A program made the translations under genes and the position numbers. Below are positions 1 to 11,320 of a stretch of DNA of 64,000 nt, piece by piece (positions within the stretch are counted from its first letter, which is position 1; each line of letters begins with the position of its first letter). Origin of the DNA: Phylloscopus collybita (lineage: Eukaryota; Chordata; Aves; Passeriformes; Phylloscopidae); NCBI GenBank assembly GCA_027886175.1, contig JAJNNQ010000077.1, positions 6,046,400 to 6,110,399 on the forward strand. Reading direction: 5' to 3'. Under the pieces are notes generated by a model. That model was not told the origin of the DNA. It searched no databases and saw nothing but the letters and a program-made list of their open reading frames with translations.

Positions 1-890
1 GCCTCAGGCTCTCCCTGGCACAGCTCCCAGCATGGCACTCTGCACTTGTGCCCGAGCCCTTCCCTCTGCTGGGGCTGGCCTGGGGCTTTTCCTGCAGTGG
101 GACCTGCCCTGGTCCTGGCACAGGAAAGGCAGTTCCTGCTGGAGCAGGAGGCTCTGCCTGCAATGGGCTCAAACAGCTCCAACAAGGCCCTGTTTGCAAA
201 GCCCCCAGTGGGAAATGAGGAAGGGGATCATGCTGCTTTGGGGGTGAAGAATGCTGAAAGCAGCCTGACTCCTCCATCCCAAAGTTCCACATGCTGAGAG
301 GGAGCTGACGTTGTGGCAGAGCTGCTAAAATCCCCAGAGAAAGCAACAACCCAGTGACACCACTGAGAGCTTCTGCAGAGCTGCTGAGGTGGCCCAGCCT
401 GGGCACATCTGACTGACAGGGCAGCACTTCAGACTAGAAAAGCCCCATCCCAAATTTTAACTGCAGCATCTCCTGACATTTCCCTTCTTGAGGGGGTGGT
501 GGAGATTCCTCCCTGGAGTGGGGACACCCCTCAAGGTCACTGCCTGAGGTTGAGCTAAAGAGATTTGCCCACAGTCGTTGGTCTGGGGGAGTGACACCCA
601 TCTCTGGTTAATAACTGCTTTTGCTTTAATACAATTGCTTCAAAATTGCTTCCTAGAGCACTATTTTAAAATAGATGTTACAGCTGTGGAGTAAATCATT
701 CTGATTAAGACCTTTTTGTCTAATCATGATCATAATCAGTCATATCTCTATGTACATAAATACTTCTGGTTTGCCATCCTTAATGTTGTGGGACAAAGGT
801 TTACAAAGGTTCAATTCCACCTGTATAATCCTTTAGGCATAAATCCTTGACAAAGTCTGGGGCTGGGATTGGATCCAGGAACTGCCACAC
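1..890. repeat. Segmental duplication, left copy
   Basis: This stretch is nearly identical, in the same orientation, to about 53386-54280, some 53 kb away. Only scattered substitutions and small indels separate the copies. The right-hand copy continues leftward into an olfactory-receptor remnant, so this copy is probably the flank of another decayed receptor lying outside the window. Short open frames here are not supported as genes. Homology stops at about 885, inside the shared phrase around TGGGATTGGATCC, where each copy passes into a different minisatellite. Confidence 0.85.
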
Positions 891-1345
891 TCCACTGACC
901 ACCCCACTGACAATAACCACTGACCATAGCTGGTGACCACACCCATTGACCACACCAATTTCCCACCCAAACCACCACCCCACTGAGCACACCCACTGAT
1001 CACCCCCATTGACAACACCTCACTCACCACACCCACTGACCAACCCAATGACCACTCCCCACTGATAACAGCCACTGACCACACCACTGCCCACACCCCA
1101 GTGACCACCCCACTGATCATGCCCACTGACCACACCCACTGCCCACCACAAGGACAACTCAATGACCACACCCATTGAGCCCACCCACTGGCTACCCTCA
1201 TTGACCATCCCTCACTGACCACACCCAGTGACCACACCCTCTGTGCACACCCACTGACAATGACTCCCCACTGACCACCCCACTGACCACTCCACACTGT
1301 CCAACTCAATGAACAACCCCACTCACAACCCCAATGACTACACCC
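885..1345. repeat. CCACTGACCAC-type minisatellite
   Basis: A degenerate tandem array of short units built on CCACTGACCACACC, with units of roughly 11-16 bases. It is C/A-rich on the plus strand. Long open frames on the minus strand are repeats of Trp-Ser-Gly-Val-type residues and are artefacts of the unit. The array starts exactly where homology to the right-hand duplication copy ends. Confidence 0.85.
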
Positions 1346-1348
1346 CGG

Positions 1349-2036
1349 TGACCACTTGTAAGGGACAGTCCCAAAGTCCCTCATCTGCCTCACCACCATT
1401 GCCAAGGATGGAGACTGAAGACCACAAAAAGGACTGGGACAAAAACCTAAATCCCCAATACAGGGGTTCTGGCCTGGCTGAGGTGGGATGTCTGCCAACA
1501 TCTGTCTGCAGGTGCGCTCGTTGAACTGATGCACCCCATGGGAACCCATGTGGAAACAATGGGCACACCACAGCAGACTGGTTTTGGGCTGGTTTGTCCT
1601 GTACTTGCCCTGTACCTGTTCCCTGAGTGGACATTTGCTCTACACATGGACAAGCGTCAGAGCTCTTTGTCCTATCTCAATGCACCTGCTGATGGTCTCC
1701 CCACCTTCTGGCCACCTGCCTGTTGCTTTGGAAAGGACTATAAAGAGACCCCCTAGGATAACCTAAATTGGAGATCGTCCCATGGAAGAAGCCGTGTCTA
1801 TTGGTCAGCGTGCGCCATGAGGGCTTTGTCTCTCTGTTGGTAGCTATACCCACTTTTCTCTCTCTTTCTCTCTCTCTCTCCTCCCACTCCCTTTCCCTCT
1901 GTCACATACAGTGCTGTGTGCACTTAATAAAGTGCACTGCTGTTGAGACAAATTGTTGTTGTCCCCTGCTGTGTCTTTTGTGCTCTGAGATCACTTGAAC
2001 CATCACAACCCCCACCTGCATTAGTGGGTTGTGACA
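1349..2036 (+). mobile_element. Probable solo LTR, plus orientation
   Basis: The stretch has the layout of a retroviral LTR. A TATAAAG box lies at 1739-1745, a pyrimidine-rich (CT)n tract at about 1857-1885, and an AATAAA signal at 1926-1931. A T/G-rich tail follows, ending in TTGTGACA at 2036. The left edge is guessed from a TGTAAGGG start at about 1349, and no target duplication was confirmed. It abuts the satellite that begins at 2037. The family is unresolved. Confidence 0.45.
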
Positions 2037-2545
2037 AGGGTCCCTGGTGACACTGCAGGATCTTATGTGACCAGGGCTCCTCTGTGACCCTGCAGCAACA
2101 AGGAATTCATGGTGGCCCTCTGAGGCCTCATGGAACCAAGAGGCCACTGTAACACTGCAGGGCCTTATGGAACCATGTAGAGCATTGGGACAGAGCAGGA
2201 CCTGGTGTCATGATGAGGCCATTGTGACACTGCAGGGCCCCATGGAACCAAGGGGCCAGGGTTGCTCCTCAGGGACTCCTGGAATGAAGGAAACATGTTT
2301 GACACCGTGGTGCCTCTTGGGAACAAGAGGCCATTGTGACCCTGTGGAACCAAGAAGACCATTGCTGCACTGCCAGATCTCCTGGAACCAAGGATCCATT
2401 GTGACACTGCAGGGCAAAAGGATCCAAGGAGCTTTGTGACACCAAGGAGTCCCATGGAACACAAGGGACATTGTGACACTGGGAGGCCTCATGGAATCAT
2501 GGAGACCATGGTGACACTCTAGGGCCTCGTGGAACAGGGGTGACA
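2037..2545 (+). repeat. ~40-bp satellite array S1
   Basis: Degenerate tandem units of about 37-43 bases carry the phrases GGAACCAAGG, CATTGTGACAC and TGCAGGGCCTCAT. The same satellite occurs reversed at 13219-15005 and in this orientation at 46285-48108. Apparent reading frames on both strands are produced by the repeat. The array ends where a CR1 3' fragment starts. Confidence 0.9.
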
Positions 2546-2547
2546 CC

Positions 2548-3153
2548 AAGTTGTCTGGGAGTGTGGATCTGCTGGAGGGCAGGAGGGCTCTGCACAGGGC
2601 TCTGGACCTGCTGGATCCAGGGCCCAAATCCAACAATGTCAGGTTGGACAAGACCAAGGGCCAGGTCCTGAATTTGGTCACAACAACCCTTGCAGTGCTA
2701 CAGGCTGGGGACAGAGTGGCTGGACAGGGGCCAGGCAGAAAGGGACCTGGGGCACTGCTGGACAGCAGGCTGGACATGAGGCAGCAGTGTGCCCATGGGG
2801 CCAAGAAGGCCAATGGCTCCTGGCCTGGATCAGGAACAGTGTGGCCAGCAGGAGCAGGGCAGGGATTCTTCCCCTGTGCTAAGCACTGCTTGGGCAGCAC
2901 CTCGAGTGCTGTGTCCAGTTCCGAACCCCCCAACTGAGGAAGGACATTGAGGGGCTGGAGCGTGTCCAGAGAAGAGCAACAAGGCTGGTGAGGTGTCTGG
3001 AACACAAGTCCTGTGAGGAGAGGCTGAGGGAGCTGGGGTTGTTTATCCTGGAGAAGAGGAGGCTCAGGGGAGACAAGGCTGTTTCAGGGCACAGGTTGGA
3101 ATTGATGATGTCCAAGGTCTTCTCAAACCTTGCTGATTCTGTGATTCTCTGAA
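2548..3153 (+). mobile_element. CR1 LINE 3' fragment, plus orientation
   Basis: This is the last ~600 bases of a CR1 non-LTR retrotransposon: the C-terminal end of ORF2 and the 3' UTR. It shares long runs with the fuller CR1 at 31365-31850, such as the GGCTGGGGACAGAGTGGCTG region and the 'GAGGAGAGGCTGAGGGAGCTGGGG' region. It ends in the CR1-typical ATTCTGTGATTCT terminus at about 3140-3150. It is 5'-truncated, as is usual for CR1 copies, and not coding. Confidence 0.9.
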
Positions 3154-3639
3154 ACCCCCCTTGCAGCAGTTGCAGGATGAGGCCTGGGCCTCGTCCTCAG
3201 AAGGCCCAGCAGCCCAGGTGCCTCAGCTTCTCTTCACAGCCCCAAAGCCCATCCTGTCAGTCCTGCAGAGCCTCTGCAGCTCCTCCTCATTGCCCACAAC
3301 AGGGAGCCCCACAGGCAGACACAGCAGCCCAGATGTGCCCCCCTGGCCTGGGGTGCCTCTGGCAAGGGAGCAGCAGGAGGCACGGCAGGAGCCTGCAGAC
3401 AATTCCTGAAGCACTTGGAGGATGATCCTGCTCCCCAAGGGATGTTGCCATGGTGCCAAGTGAGGAACTGAAATGGGGAGTGGGGCCAGAGAGGAAAGGG
3501 CAACCAGGGATGGGCTGCTTGCAGGGGAGGGAACAGGGGTGGGAAGGAGGAACAGATTTGTACCAGGGAAGATTCAAGTGGAACAAAGGAAATGGTCAGG
3601 GCAGCTTGGGGGTGGCTGTCAGGCAGCCCTGGATATGAG
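3154..3639. other. No gene seen; GC-rich flank
   Basis: Between the CR1 terminus and the receptor 3'-flank module there is moderately GC-rich unique-looking DNA. Open frames on both strands lack homology that I recognise and have no splice or start context. I see no RNA gene or clear repeat. Confidence 0.5.
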
Positions 3640-4560
3640 CAACAACGTCTGCAGTGGCACAGCAAACTCCCAGCTGATGGGAACAAATATTCTGGCTCTG
3701 ACTTCAGAGGCCACCACAAACCTGAGGGGTTTCCCTGCTGTGGCCCAGCCCTTCCTGGCCCCAGGCCCTGCTGGCATTTGTGCTCCCTCAGCTTCATCTC
3801 CCCACACCAACCCCATGGGGGTGCTCAGGCCTGCTCTGGGCAGGGCAAACAGGGGCTCCTGAGGCAGTGCTGCCATGGCTGTGCCTGCAAGGCTGCGGCA
3901 GCTGTGTGAGCTGGGGGAGAGGCCAGGGCTGCAGAGGGGGGATGTTGTTGGCAGGTGCATGAGGAGGCTGTGGGCCGCTGGCCTGGGGTGTCCAGCGCAG
4001 TGGGGATGGATCAGGCCCTGCTCTGCTGCTCCTTGCCGTGTGCTTGCCCAGGGCCCTTGCAGAGCCCCAGCCGTGCTGTTTGCCCCCAGCCTGCCCACGG
4101 CCAGCCTGGGGCTGCTGCCGGGGCTTTTCTCTGCTGAGCCTTGGCCTGGGCAATGTGTTGTGGAGAGAGCCTGGGCAAGGAGCCTGCAGCCCCCAGGCCC
4201 TGGCCTGAGGCCTCAGCACTGCTGCTGTGCCAGCAGTGCCCATGGCCTGTCCCTGCTGCAGCCCCGGCACTGCCACCCCCAGCCCTGTGCCCGGCCCCGA
4301 GAGCACTCAGGCCCTACAGCAACAGCAGGGCCAGGAGGGCAACGGGGCAGGGCCACGGCAGCAGCACTGGCAGCACCAAGTGCTGCTGCTGCTGCTGGCC
4401 ACAGCTGCTGTGCCAGCACTGATCTGCCCCCAGCTCTGCACACAGACATTGCTGCTGCAGCTGCAGAGAAGAGAACCAAAGTGGCATCTCTGCAGGAAAC
4501 TTTGCTTGGAGATGTGTCCAGTCCCTTAAAGCCACCGTGAGCTCAGCCCCTCATTGGCAC
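3640..4560. repeat. Olfactory-receptor 3'-flank module, copy 1
   Basis: This GC-rich block is an inverted copy of about 19190-20105, downstream of the second receptor. It also lies downstream (in transcript direction) of the minus-strand receptor here. Open frames in it run in parallel in both copies because the DNA is duplicated. They are rich in Gly, Pro, Ala and CAG/CTG-coded residues and do not look like genes. Confidence 0.8.
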
Positions 4561-4703
4561 AGTCTGTGGCCACAGGGGAGGTGGAGAGAAACAAAACGAG
4601 AAATGGCACAAACCATGGCATTTCCTTTTGGACAATATTAAAAAAGTAAAACAAAGAAAAAGAACCTCCTAAATTAAACCAACAAGAAGTATCAAAGATG
4701 ACT

Positions 4704-4709
4704 TTTATT
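4704..4709 (-). terminator. Poly(A) signal of the first receptor
   Basis: AATAAA on the minus strand, about 31 bases past the stop codon. The same signal at the same spacing follows the other two receptors (19025 and 45616). Confidence 0.7.
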
Positions 4710-4739
4710 ACAAGTGATTTGCAGAAATTGGCCGCCTGT

Positions 4740-5672
4740 TTAATGTTCCTTAAAACATCCAGTCATCAGTGTCCACACTGCAGTCTTGAGCTCCTGGTTC
4801 CTCAGGCTGTAGATGAGGGGGTTCAGGGCTGGAGGCACCACCGAGTACAGAACTGACAGGGCCAGATCCAGGGATGGGGAGGACATGGAGGGGGGCTTCA
4901 GGTAGGAAAATGTGGCAGTGCTGAGGAACAGGGAGAGCACAGCCAGGTGAGGGAGGCAGGTGGAAAAGGCTTTGTGCCGTCCCTGCTCAGAGGGGATCCT
5001 CAGCACTGCCCTCAAGATCTGCACATAGGAGAAAACCATGAACACAAAACAGCCAAGTGCTAAAGAGATGGAAAACACAAAAAGCCCAAATTCCCTGAGG
5101 TAGGAGCGTGAGCAGGAGAGTTTTAGGATCTGTGGAATTTCACAGAAGAACTGTCCCAGAGCATTGCCATGGCACAGGGGCAGGGAAAATGTATTGGCTG
5201 TGTGCATGAGAGCATTGAGAAAGGCACTGGCCCAGGCAGCTGCTGCCATGTGGGCACAAGCTCTGCTGCCCAGGAGGGTCCCGTAGTGCAGGGGTTTGCA
5301 GATGGACACGTAGCGGTCGTAGCACATGACGGTCAGGAGGGCTAGCTCTGCTGAAATAAAAAAGCAGAAAAAAAAGAGCTGTGCAGCACATCCTGTGTAG
5401 GAGATGTTCCTGGTGTCCCAGAGGGAATTGTGCATGGCTTTGGGGACAGTGGTGCAGATGCAGCCGAGGTCAGTGAGGGCCAGGTTGAGCAGGAAGAAGA
5501 ACATGGGGCTGTGCAGGTGGTGGCCGCAGGCTACGGCGCTGATGATGAGGCCGTTGCCCAGGAGGGCAGCCAGGGAGATGCCCAGGAAGAGGCAGAAGTG
5601 CAGGAGCTGCAGCTGCCACCTGTCTGCCAATGCCAGCAGGAGGAAGTGCCTGATGGAGCTGCTGTTGGACAT
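4740..5672 (-). CDS. Olfactory receptor, OR14-like, intact
   Basis: This is a seven-transmembrane odorant receptor (class A GPCR) of 310 residues in one exon, expected in the cilia membrane of olfactory neurons. The start is the ATG at 5672, giving MSNSSSIRHF with an Asn-Ser-Ser glycosylation site near the N-terminus. Hallmarks are GN in TM1, LHSPMFFFLLNLALTD at TM2, the conserved extracellular Cys before TM3 and MCYDRYVSICKPLHY after TM3. KAFSTCLPHL lies before TM6 and PPALNPLIYSLRN in TM7. Length and motifs are normal for the family. A splice acceptor sits about 24 bases upstream (AG at 5696-5697), consistent with a non-coding 5' exon. The bird-expanded OR14 (gamma-c) assignment is from recall of the family. 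It is the mirror-image partner of the receptor at 44653. Confidence 0.93.
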   Translation of the reverse strand: MSNSSSIRHFLLLALADRWQLQLLHFCLFLGISLAALLGNGLIISAVACGHHLHSPMFFFLLNLALTDLGCICTTVPKAMHNSLWDTRNISYTGCAAQLFFFCFFISAELALLTVMCYDRYVSICKPLHYGTLLGSRACAHMAAAAWASAFLNALMHTANTFSLPLCHGNALGQFFCEIPQILKLSCSRSYLREFGLFVFSISLALGCFVFMVFSYVQILRAVLRIPSEQGRHKAFSTCLPHLAVLSLFLSTATFSYLKPPSMSSPSLDLALSVLYSVVPPALNPLIYSLRNQELKTAVWTLMTGCFKEH

Positions 5673-5694
5673 TTGCTGGGGCTGCACATGGGCA

Positions 5695-5710
5695 CCTGTT
5701 CATGGAGAAA
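5695..5710 (-). promoter_or_regulatory. Putative 5'-UTR splice acceptor
   Basis: On the minus strand a CTTTCTCCATGAACAG acceptor-like sequence lies just before the receptor ATG. The same site is kept before the receptor at 44653. Olfactory receptor genes commonly splice a non-coding exon to a single coding exon, so it is plausible, but the upstream exon was not found. Confidence 0.45.
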
Positions 5711-7175
5711 GGACAGGGACAAGTCAGCAGAGGCTGCTTTGAGCCAAACCTGGGCCATTCCCTGTAGACTGTCCCACCGTGACTCCCCCACCCTTGTTCC
5801 TACTCTGGGAAAACCCTCACCCAGGTCCCTGCCTGAGACCCAGTTGTGCTGTCTGTGTGTGCCAGGAGTAGCCAGGTCTGTGTCTGGGGGCTCTCCAGGA
5901 GCCATCCCGGCCCTGCTGCCCTGGGTTTCTGGCCTTGTGGCAGAGGGACAAGGCTGGATATTCAGGATTTGTCAGGGGAATCTCTCCTCATGCAGACAGG
6001 CTTGTTGCCATCTGCCCTCCCACTTCTAAAGGACATGGACAGAAGGAAGGAATTTTGGCCATTATTTTCCTGCCCACACATCATTCCTGGTTCTCTGAGG
6101 TCAGAAATCCCCAGCATCTCTGCTGCACTCAGAGTTTGCCACTGAGAGATGTGAGAGGCAAAGGATTCCCTGTGCCTTGGGCAAGGTGAGGGGCTGGATG
6201 GGCTTGTTCCCAACTGCCCTGGGTTTGCAGCTTTGGCTGCAGTCAGAGCACAGTCACATTCCTGGGTCACCCTGGGATAAACCAGACCCTGCCCAGAGCA
6301 GAGGGATCCCTGAATGTCTCCCCCTCTCCAAAGGGCTCTGGGCAAGGTCTCAGCACCCCCTTCTGCCAAGGACACTCACGGCTCCTTCGGCAAACCCAGC
6401 AGCATTTCCTCAGCTCTGGCATCTCTGCACTTCCCCGGGGCACATTCAGGGAACTGCGAGGGGCTCTGGCACAGATTTGCAGCCAGGAGGGCAGCTCAGA
6501 GCTTGCAAGGACACAGCAAGGAGATCCCCGGGTGTGCCCATGATGGGATCTCAGGGAGGGGGCTCAGCCCATTCCCCTTTCCCATGGACTGCTCTGCCCA
6601 CAGCCCCACAGGTCCCAGGGAAGCTTGGACACCCCATGGCCATGGCCACAGCTGCCTGGCAGCAATCCCAAGGGCAGTGCCTGACTCAGCTGCTGCAAAT
6701 GCCAGAGCCTCCCTGAGAGCACCAGATGACAGGGACAATATCAGGGCAGTGCAGAACCAAGAGAAGATGTGGTGGGGCTGTGCCTGGGAGGGCAGGGCAG
6801 AGACAGCCGGGCACTCAGGACAGTGTTCCTGTGCCCAGCTGTGCACGGCACCTCCCACACACCCACAGGGCCCTCCTGCCCCCAGCACTGCTCTCTTCAG
6901 CCCCCTCTCCTTCCCTCAGCATCTGCCTGGGCCTGGACATTTCCCTGCTGAGAGGAGCCTTGTCCCTGCCAGCGCTGACAGAGCCCATCCCAGCCTCTGT
7001 GCCCTGGGCCTGGCCCTACAGAAATCTGCCTGTCTGCAGGGCCCTGGCTGGGGCAGGCTCTGTCTGCAGCTGGGCAAGGGCAGCTCAGGAGAGCCCTGCT
7101 GGGCCCTGCAAAGGTGATGCTGCTGCTGCTGCTGTGCAGGGCTGAGGAGGGGCTGAAGGCCCTTGAGGAGCCTCC

Positions 7176-7293
7176 CAGCAGAGAGACTGACAACCCCAAT
7201 TACAGTTCTGGAGTATCTGTAAATGTTCCAACATTCCTTTGATGATCCTGAGTGTCCCTTTCAACTCAGACTGTTCTGTGGTTCTGTGATTAT
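7176..7293 (+). mobile_element. CR1 3' terminus fragment
   Basis: A short stretch ends in GACTGTTCTGTGGTTCTGTGAT, like the extreme 3' end of CR1 elements. The mirror copy in the other receptor arm lies at about 43030-43110. The insertion therefore pre-dates the cassette duplication. Confidence 0.5.
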
Positions 7294-7744
7294 AATTCCT
7301 GTTCTGCTGCTCTCATCCTCCTGTTGCCTATAATGAAAAGAGAGAAAAAAAAAAAATAACACTTGCAACAGCATTAGAACAGTAAAGTAAAAACCAGACC
7401 AATACTGGAAGTCCCAGGTGTCCCAGTAGGGATGGGGCACACCCAGCCCCTGATTTCAACAATTTATTGAGGTTGATTAATTAGGATATTTAACAGGATC
7501 CTCCAGTAGGAGATCCAGTTTTCCCTGTTACACATCTCTGAATCAACCCATTGGAGTTGGTCGAAGGGCTTCTTTGCCCCACTTTTTTTTTTATGATTGC
7601 TCACACTCTGGTTGAAAAACCAAAATGTTCTTTTTGTAGAATCTTCCTGATAACAAGACTAAACAGTAGTTCAGGAATGTAATTAGAAGGTCAGCTTATT
7701 GTTCTAAAACTTAATAGAAAGGGTTGGAGACATGCTAGAATTAA

Positions 7745-7920
7745 TTAAGAATTATACTTAAATAACTATATGTATACTGTAAGTATATATAAGTAGATGT
7801 ATACTGTACAATATATAGTATATAAGCATATGTACATACATGTATATGTATATTTACTAGTGTATATAAATATATGTACAGTATAATAGGTATATGCAAT
7901 AGTAGTTGAATAGAGTTAAT
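7745..7920. repeat. TATATG/TATAC AT-rich microsatellite
   Basis: Imperfect TATA, GTATAT and ATACTG units. A related tract lies at about 42410-42600 in the other receptor arm. No gene is seen between about 7300 and 8090. Confidence 0.8.
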
Positions 7921-8699
7921 AAAAGATTATAGTTTCATAAATATATAATAGCAGTTAACAGAGCTATGAATATATGAAAAATGTATAAACAGCAAAAATG
8001 CATTTGTCAACACCCCACCTCCCCAAAACTGCTCCAAGCAGGAAATTAAAACACTTTCAGTAAAGCTCCTGACCTTTACAGCAATCCCAGGCTCACCTTC
8101 TTTTGGGAAGTGTCCTCCGGAGCTGTGCCCAGGCTGGTGTGGAGCTGGGAGCAGCACCTGCCCTGCTCAGGGTGGCTCCTTCCCCCCACAGCTCCTCCCC
8201 AGCACCGGGAGCAGCTCCCCGGGCCGGCTGAGAGCTGTCCCTGGCAGGCAGCAGAGTCCCTGGGCCAGCACAGAGCCCTGGGCTGCAGGACCCTGCTCTG
8301 CAGGACAGCCCTGGGCAGCCCTGGCTGCAGCCCCGGCTGCTCAGCCCTGCAGCAGAGCCTGGCACAGGGAGCTGCCCTGTGCTGTGCCTGGGCTGCTGCA
8401 GCAGGGAAACCCAGCCCTGCCCCAGGGCCACATCCCTGCCGTGCAGCAGCTCTGAGAGTGCTCCTGGAAGGGCCTCAGAGCTATGGGATGTGGCAGCTTC
8501 AGGAGATCCCTGCAGGAACTGCAGCTTATCTTCCCCCAGCCACAGAGCGACTGTTCCAAAAGCTGTGAGGATTTCTCCTCCAGTGAGCTGTGAGTGAGCT
8601 CTGCTGGGCTGGGAAAAGAGTTGCTCATCAGGAGAAATGTCTTTTGAAGCTCCTCTTGGTTGCCAGGAGCTGCCTCTGTGCCAGGAGCTCAGCCCAGCT

Positions 8700-9915
8700 C
8701 ATCAGCACAGACAAAGCACAAGGACTTTAATTACCCTCTTGGGGCTGGTGCTGAGGCCCTGAACATCAGTCCCTGAGAGGGAGATGAAGAAACCTCTCAA
8801 GAACTCCAAGTCAGAATCCAACTCCAAAGTTTCTGCAAGTTTTAATGGGTCCCACTGAGGGACAGGACAGAGAAAGTGTCCCGAGGCCGCAGGCAGAGCA
8901 GAGAACTGCAGGCAGTGATGCCAGGAGGGGACAAAGAGAAGCCAAGTCTTGGTGGCCTGGGGCACAGCAGGGTCTGTGCCACCAAGGGCTGTCAGGAGAC
9001 ACCTTGTCCTGAGGCCCTGGGGCCTCCTGGCACAGCCCCAGCAAGGCTGGGCACTCTCAGCCCCTTGTCCTGCCCTCAGCATCCCCCTGAGAGCCCAGTG
9101 GCCTCAAGGATCTGCTGGAAGGAGTCCCTGGGGAGCCCTGACCAGGAATGGCCCTGGGGGGCTCCTCAATGCTCCCAGGCACTGCAGGTTCTTCAAAGGA
9201 CTTTGGGTTTGGCTTTTGCCTTGGAGTTTCTGAGAGGCTTCTACAATCATGAACTCCAATTATCTGCTGTAATTAGTCCCCTGAGAGGCTTTGTCAGTAA
9301 CAACACTCAGTGGGGCTCATTAATGCTTCAAGGTACTTCAGTTATTTTAAGGTACTTGGTATTTCCCCTTTAAAACTGACTCTGTGAGTAAGATTGTGCA
9401 ATCCTGGCCCCAATTATCTACTTTAACAAGTCCCTTGGGATTCTCAGTCAGTACAAACACTCAGTGGGGCTCATTACTACTTTAAGGTATTCAAAGTTTC
9501 CTAAAGAACTTTTTTTTTGTCACTGAGTCTCTGAAAAGTTTTTGTGCCATCCTGGCCTCCAATTATCTTCTTTAATGAGTCCCTTGAGAGCTTTGCACTG
9601 ACCCTCAGTGGGGCTCATTAATACTTTGAGATACTCAAGGTTTTTAAGGTACTTTGGAATTTCCTTTCCACACTGAATCTCTGAGAGGTTTTTGTGCAGT
9701 CCTGGCCTCCAATTCTCTCCTCCAAGGAGTCCACGAAGAGCCTTTGTTGGGGTGGACCTCAGTGCAACCCATGAATGCCTCAAGACACTTTGGGTTTTTC
9801 TTCTTACTTGGACTCCTGGAAAGGTTTGTGCAATCTCCTCTCAGGCCCTGAGGGCTCAGCACCAAATGCACCGTGGGTCTCATTAGGATCAATCAAGTCC
9901 TGACAAACCATGTCT
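8700..9915. repeat. ~150-bp tandem repeat upstream of receptor
   Basis: At least five degenerate units spaced about 144-154 bases apart, judged by the recurring CTCAGTGGGGCTCATTA (at about 9306, 9460, 9604 and a diverged copy at 9758). Each unit also carries a TTTAAGGTACTTTG-like phrase, CTCTGAGAGGTTTTTGTGC and CTCCAATTATCT with TTTAATGAGTCCC. The unit at about 8720-8860 is inverted relative to the rest. The same repeat lies at 40640-41890, and a single unit at about 15950-16110, always upstream of a receptor. Confidence 0.8.
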
Positions 9916-10505
9916 GTGCCTTGATTTCCCTCTTGTCTGGTGAAGTTCATTAGGAAAGTTTTTTTGCTACATTTATGGGGAAAGATTTCAAAGAGTTTCC
10001 AAGAAATACACATTCTTATTATAAAGGGTTCTTATATTACTGCTCTGTTTAGAGCAGAGCTGATTGCAGCATTCAGTGATTGATATTGATCCAGGGTCTC
10101 TCCTCAGGAGGTCTGGCCTGCTCAGAGAAGCTGTGTCCTGAGGTCTGACCCAGTGTGGACAACCTTGCTCCACATTCTCCAACCCCATCCTGTCTCTCCT
10201 CACTCACCTGGGACCTGCTTTGCTTCGAGAGCTGCCCACACTCAGGCAAACAGGGGCTTCCTGGTTTTTTTAGCAATGTAAAACTCCTCATTTTCCCCGT
10301 TGAGAACAGACACCCTCTTCAAGTGTTTGTCAGGCCCAAGGTGCCCCCAAGGCCACTCCAGCCCTGCTCTGAGCCAGGAGTGCGGGTGGATCATCATCCC
10401 AACCTGCCCTGGGCCATTGCATGGGGCTGTGGCCCTGGACACTGCACTCACCCCACTGCTGGGTTTGGGTGCCACAGCAACCCCCATCAGTTCAGGTTTC
10501 CTTTG

Positions 10506-11320
10506 AAAGCAGCCCAAGGAGCCATTTCTGCAGCCAGGTTCCATGGCCAGGGGGATGTGGGGGACTGCAGGTGGTCAGTGCCCCATCCCTGCAAACATTC
10601 CAGTCCAGCTGGGACAGGGCTCTGAACAACCTGATCTGGTGAAAGATGTCCCTGCTCATCCCAGGCCTGGACAAGAGGCCTGAGTGAGGCCTGAACAACA
10701 GGCCCAGAGCCAAAGGTGACCTCTGGGTGAACCTTCCAACCCAAGGTTATCTTTGTATCTGCTCATTAGTGAAAGATGCACGGTCATTAGCACTGTGATA
10801 GATGTAGCCACTCATTAGTGAAACATGGATTGACCTTTCTGTGTTTAGAAGCTGGGCAAGGCCATGAAGTCCAACATCTGGCCTTGTCTGGGGCTTTATG
10901 GTCAGAGTCACTTCCCTTGGTTCCTCCTTGGGCCCTGGCCAGGCTTTGGGAGGGACCCAAGAGGAGGATGAATCCAGATGTTCCCACTCTAGAAGTGCTG
11001 TCAGTTTGTTTATTCAGCACTGTCAAAGCTGGACCCTCTCCCAGCGAGGCTGGAGCCTCACCTGTGGCTGGAGGCACCTGCAGGAATTCCCAGTGTCCAG
11101 GAGTGGCTCTGCAGTCCTTGGCTGTGACAGCTTCCCCCCGCTGAGGTGTGCGTGTGGATGTGGGTGCTGGGAAAGTCTGAGGGTCACTGCTGATGGATCT
11201 TTCTTACTCACTGCAGGCAATCTTTGGTAGTGATGGTTGGGTGCATTGCTGAGCTGCTCCTTCTGTGCTCCTTTGCCTCAGTTCCCACTCACCCCTCAGC
11301 TTCAGCCCTGGCAAGCAGTA
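10506..11320. other. No gene seen
   Basis: Unique-looking sequence between the receptor arm and the ERV fragment. It holds two or three imperfect repeats of CTCATTAGTGAAA around 10760-10830. Open frames are short and lack recognisable motifs. Confidence 0.5.

Larger units (their letters stand above)
4420..10505 (-). repeat. Inverted receptor cassette, arm 1
   Basis: This ~6-kb segment matches about 40095-45910 in opposite orientation. Matching parts, in order from the receptor outward, are the 3' flank, the 310-codon receptor and a ~1.5-kb GC-rich upstream block (5673-7170). Next come a CR1 terminus near 7290, an AT-rich tract near 7745-7920, a CAG-rich block (8100-8640) and the ~150-bp tandem repeat (8700-9915). 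A block ending near 10505 closes the arm. The arms differ by many substitutions and small indels, so this is not a fresh duplication. Confidence 0.85.

Noticed and set aside
3794..4540. Long Ala/Gly/Pro-rich frames downstream of the receptors (also 19204-19938)
   Set aside because: Open on both strands at once through high GC content, duplicated with the flank, no motif.
5430..6029. Antisense open frame over a receptor (Glu/Val/Gln-rich), also at 18032-18304 and 44305-44895
   Set aside because: It is the shadow of the conserved receptor exon on the opposite strand and recurs only because the exon is duplicated.
6177..7145. Paired long open frames upstream of the receptors (also at 43180-44151)
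   Set aside because: They are kept in both arms by DNA duplication, are GC-rich low-complexity proteins with no domain, and differ by changes typical of non-coding DNA.
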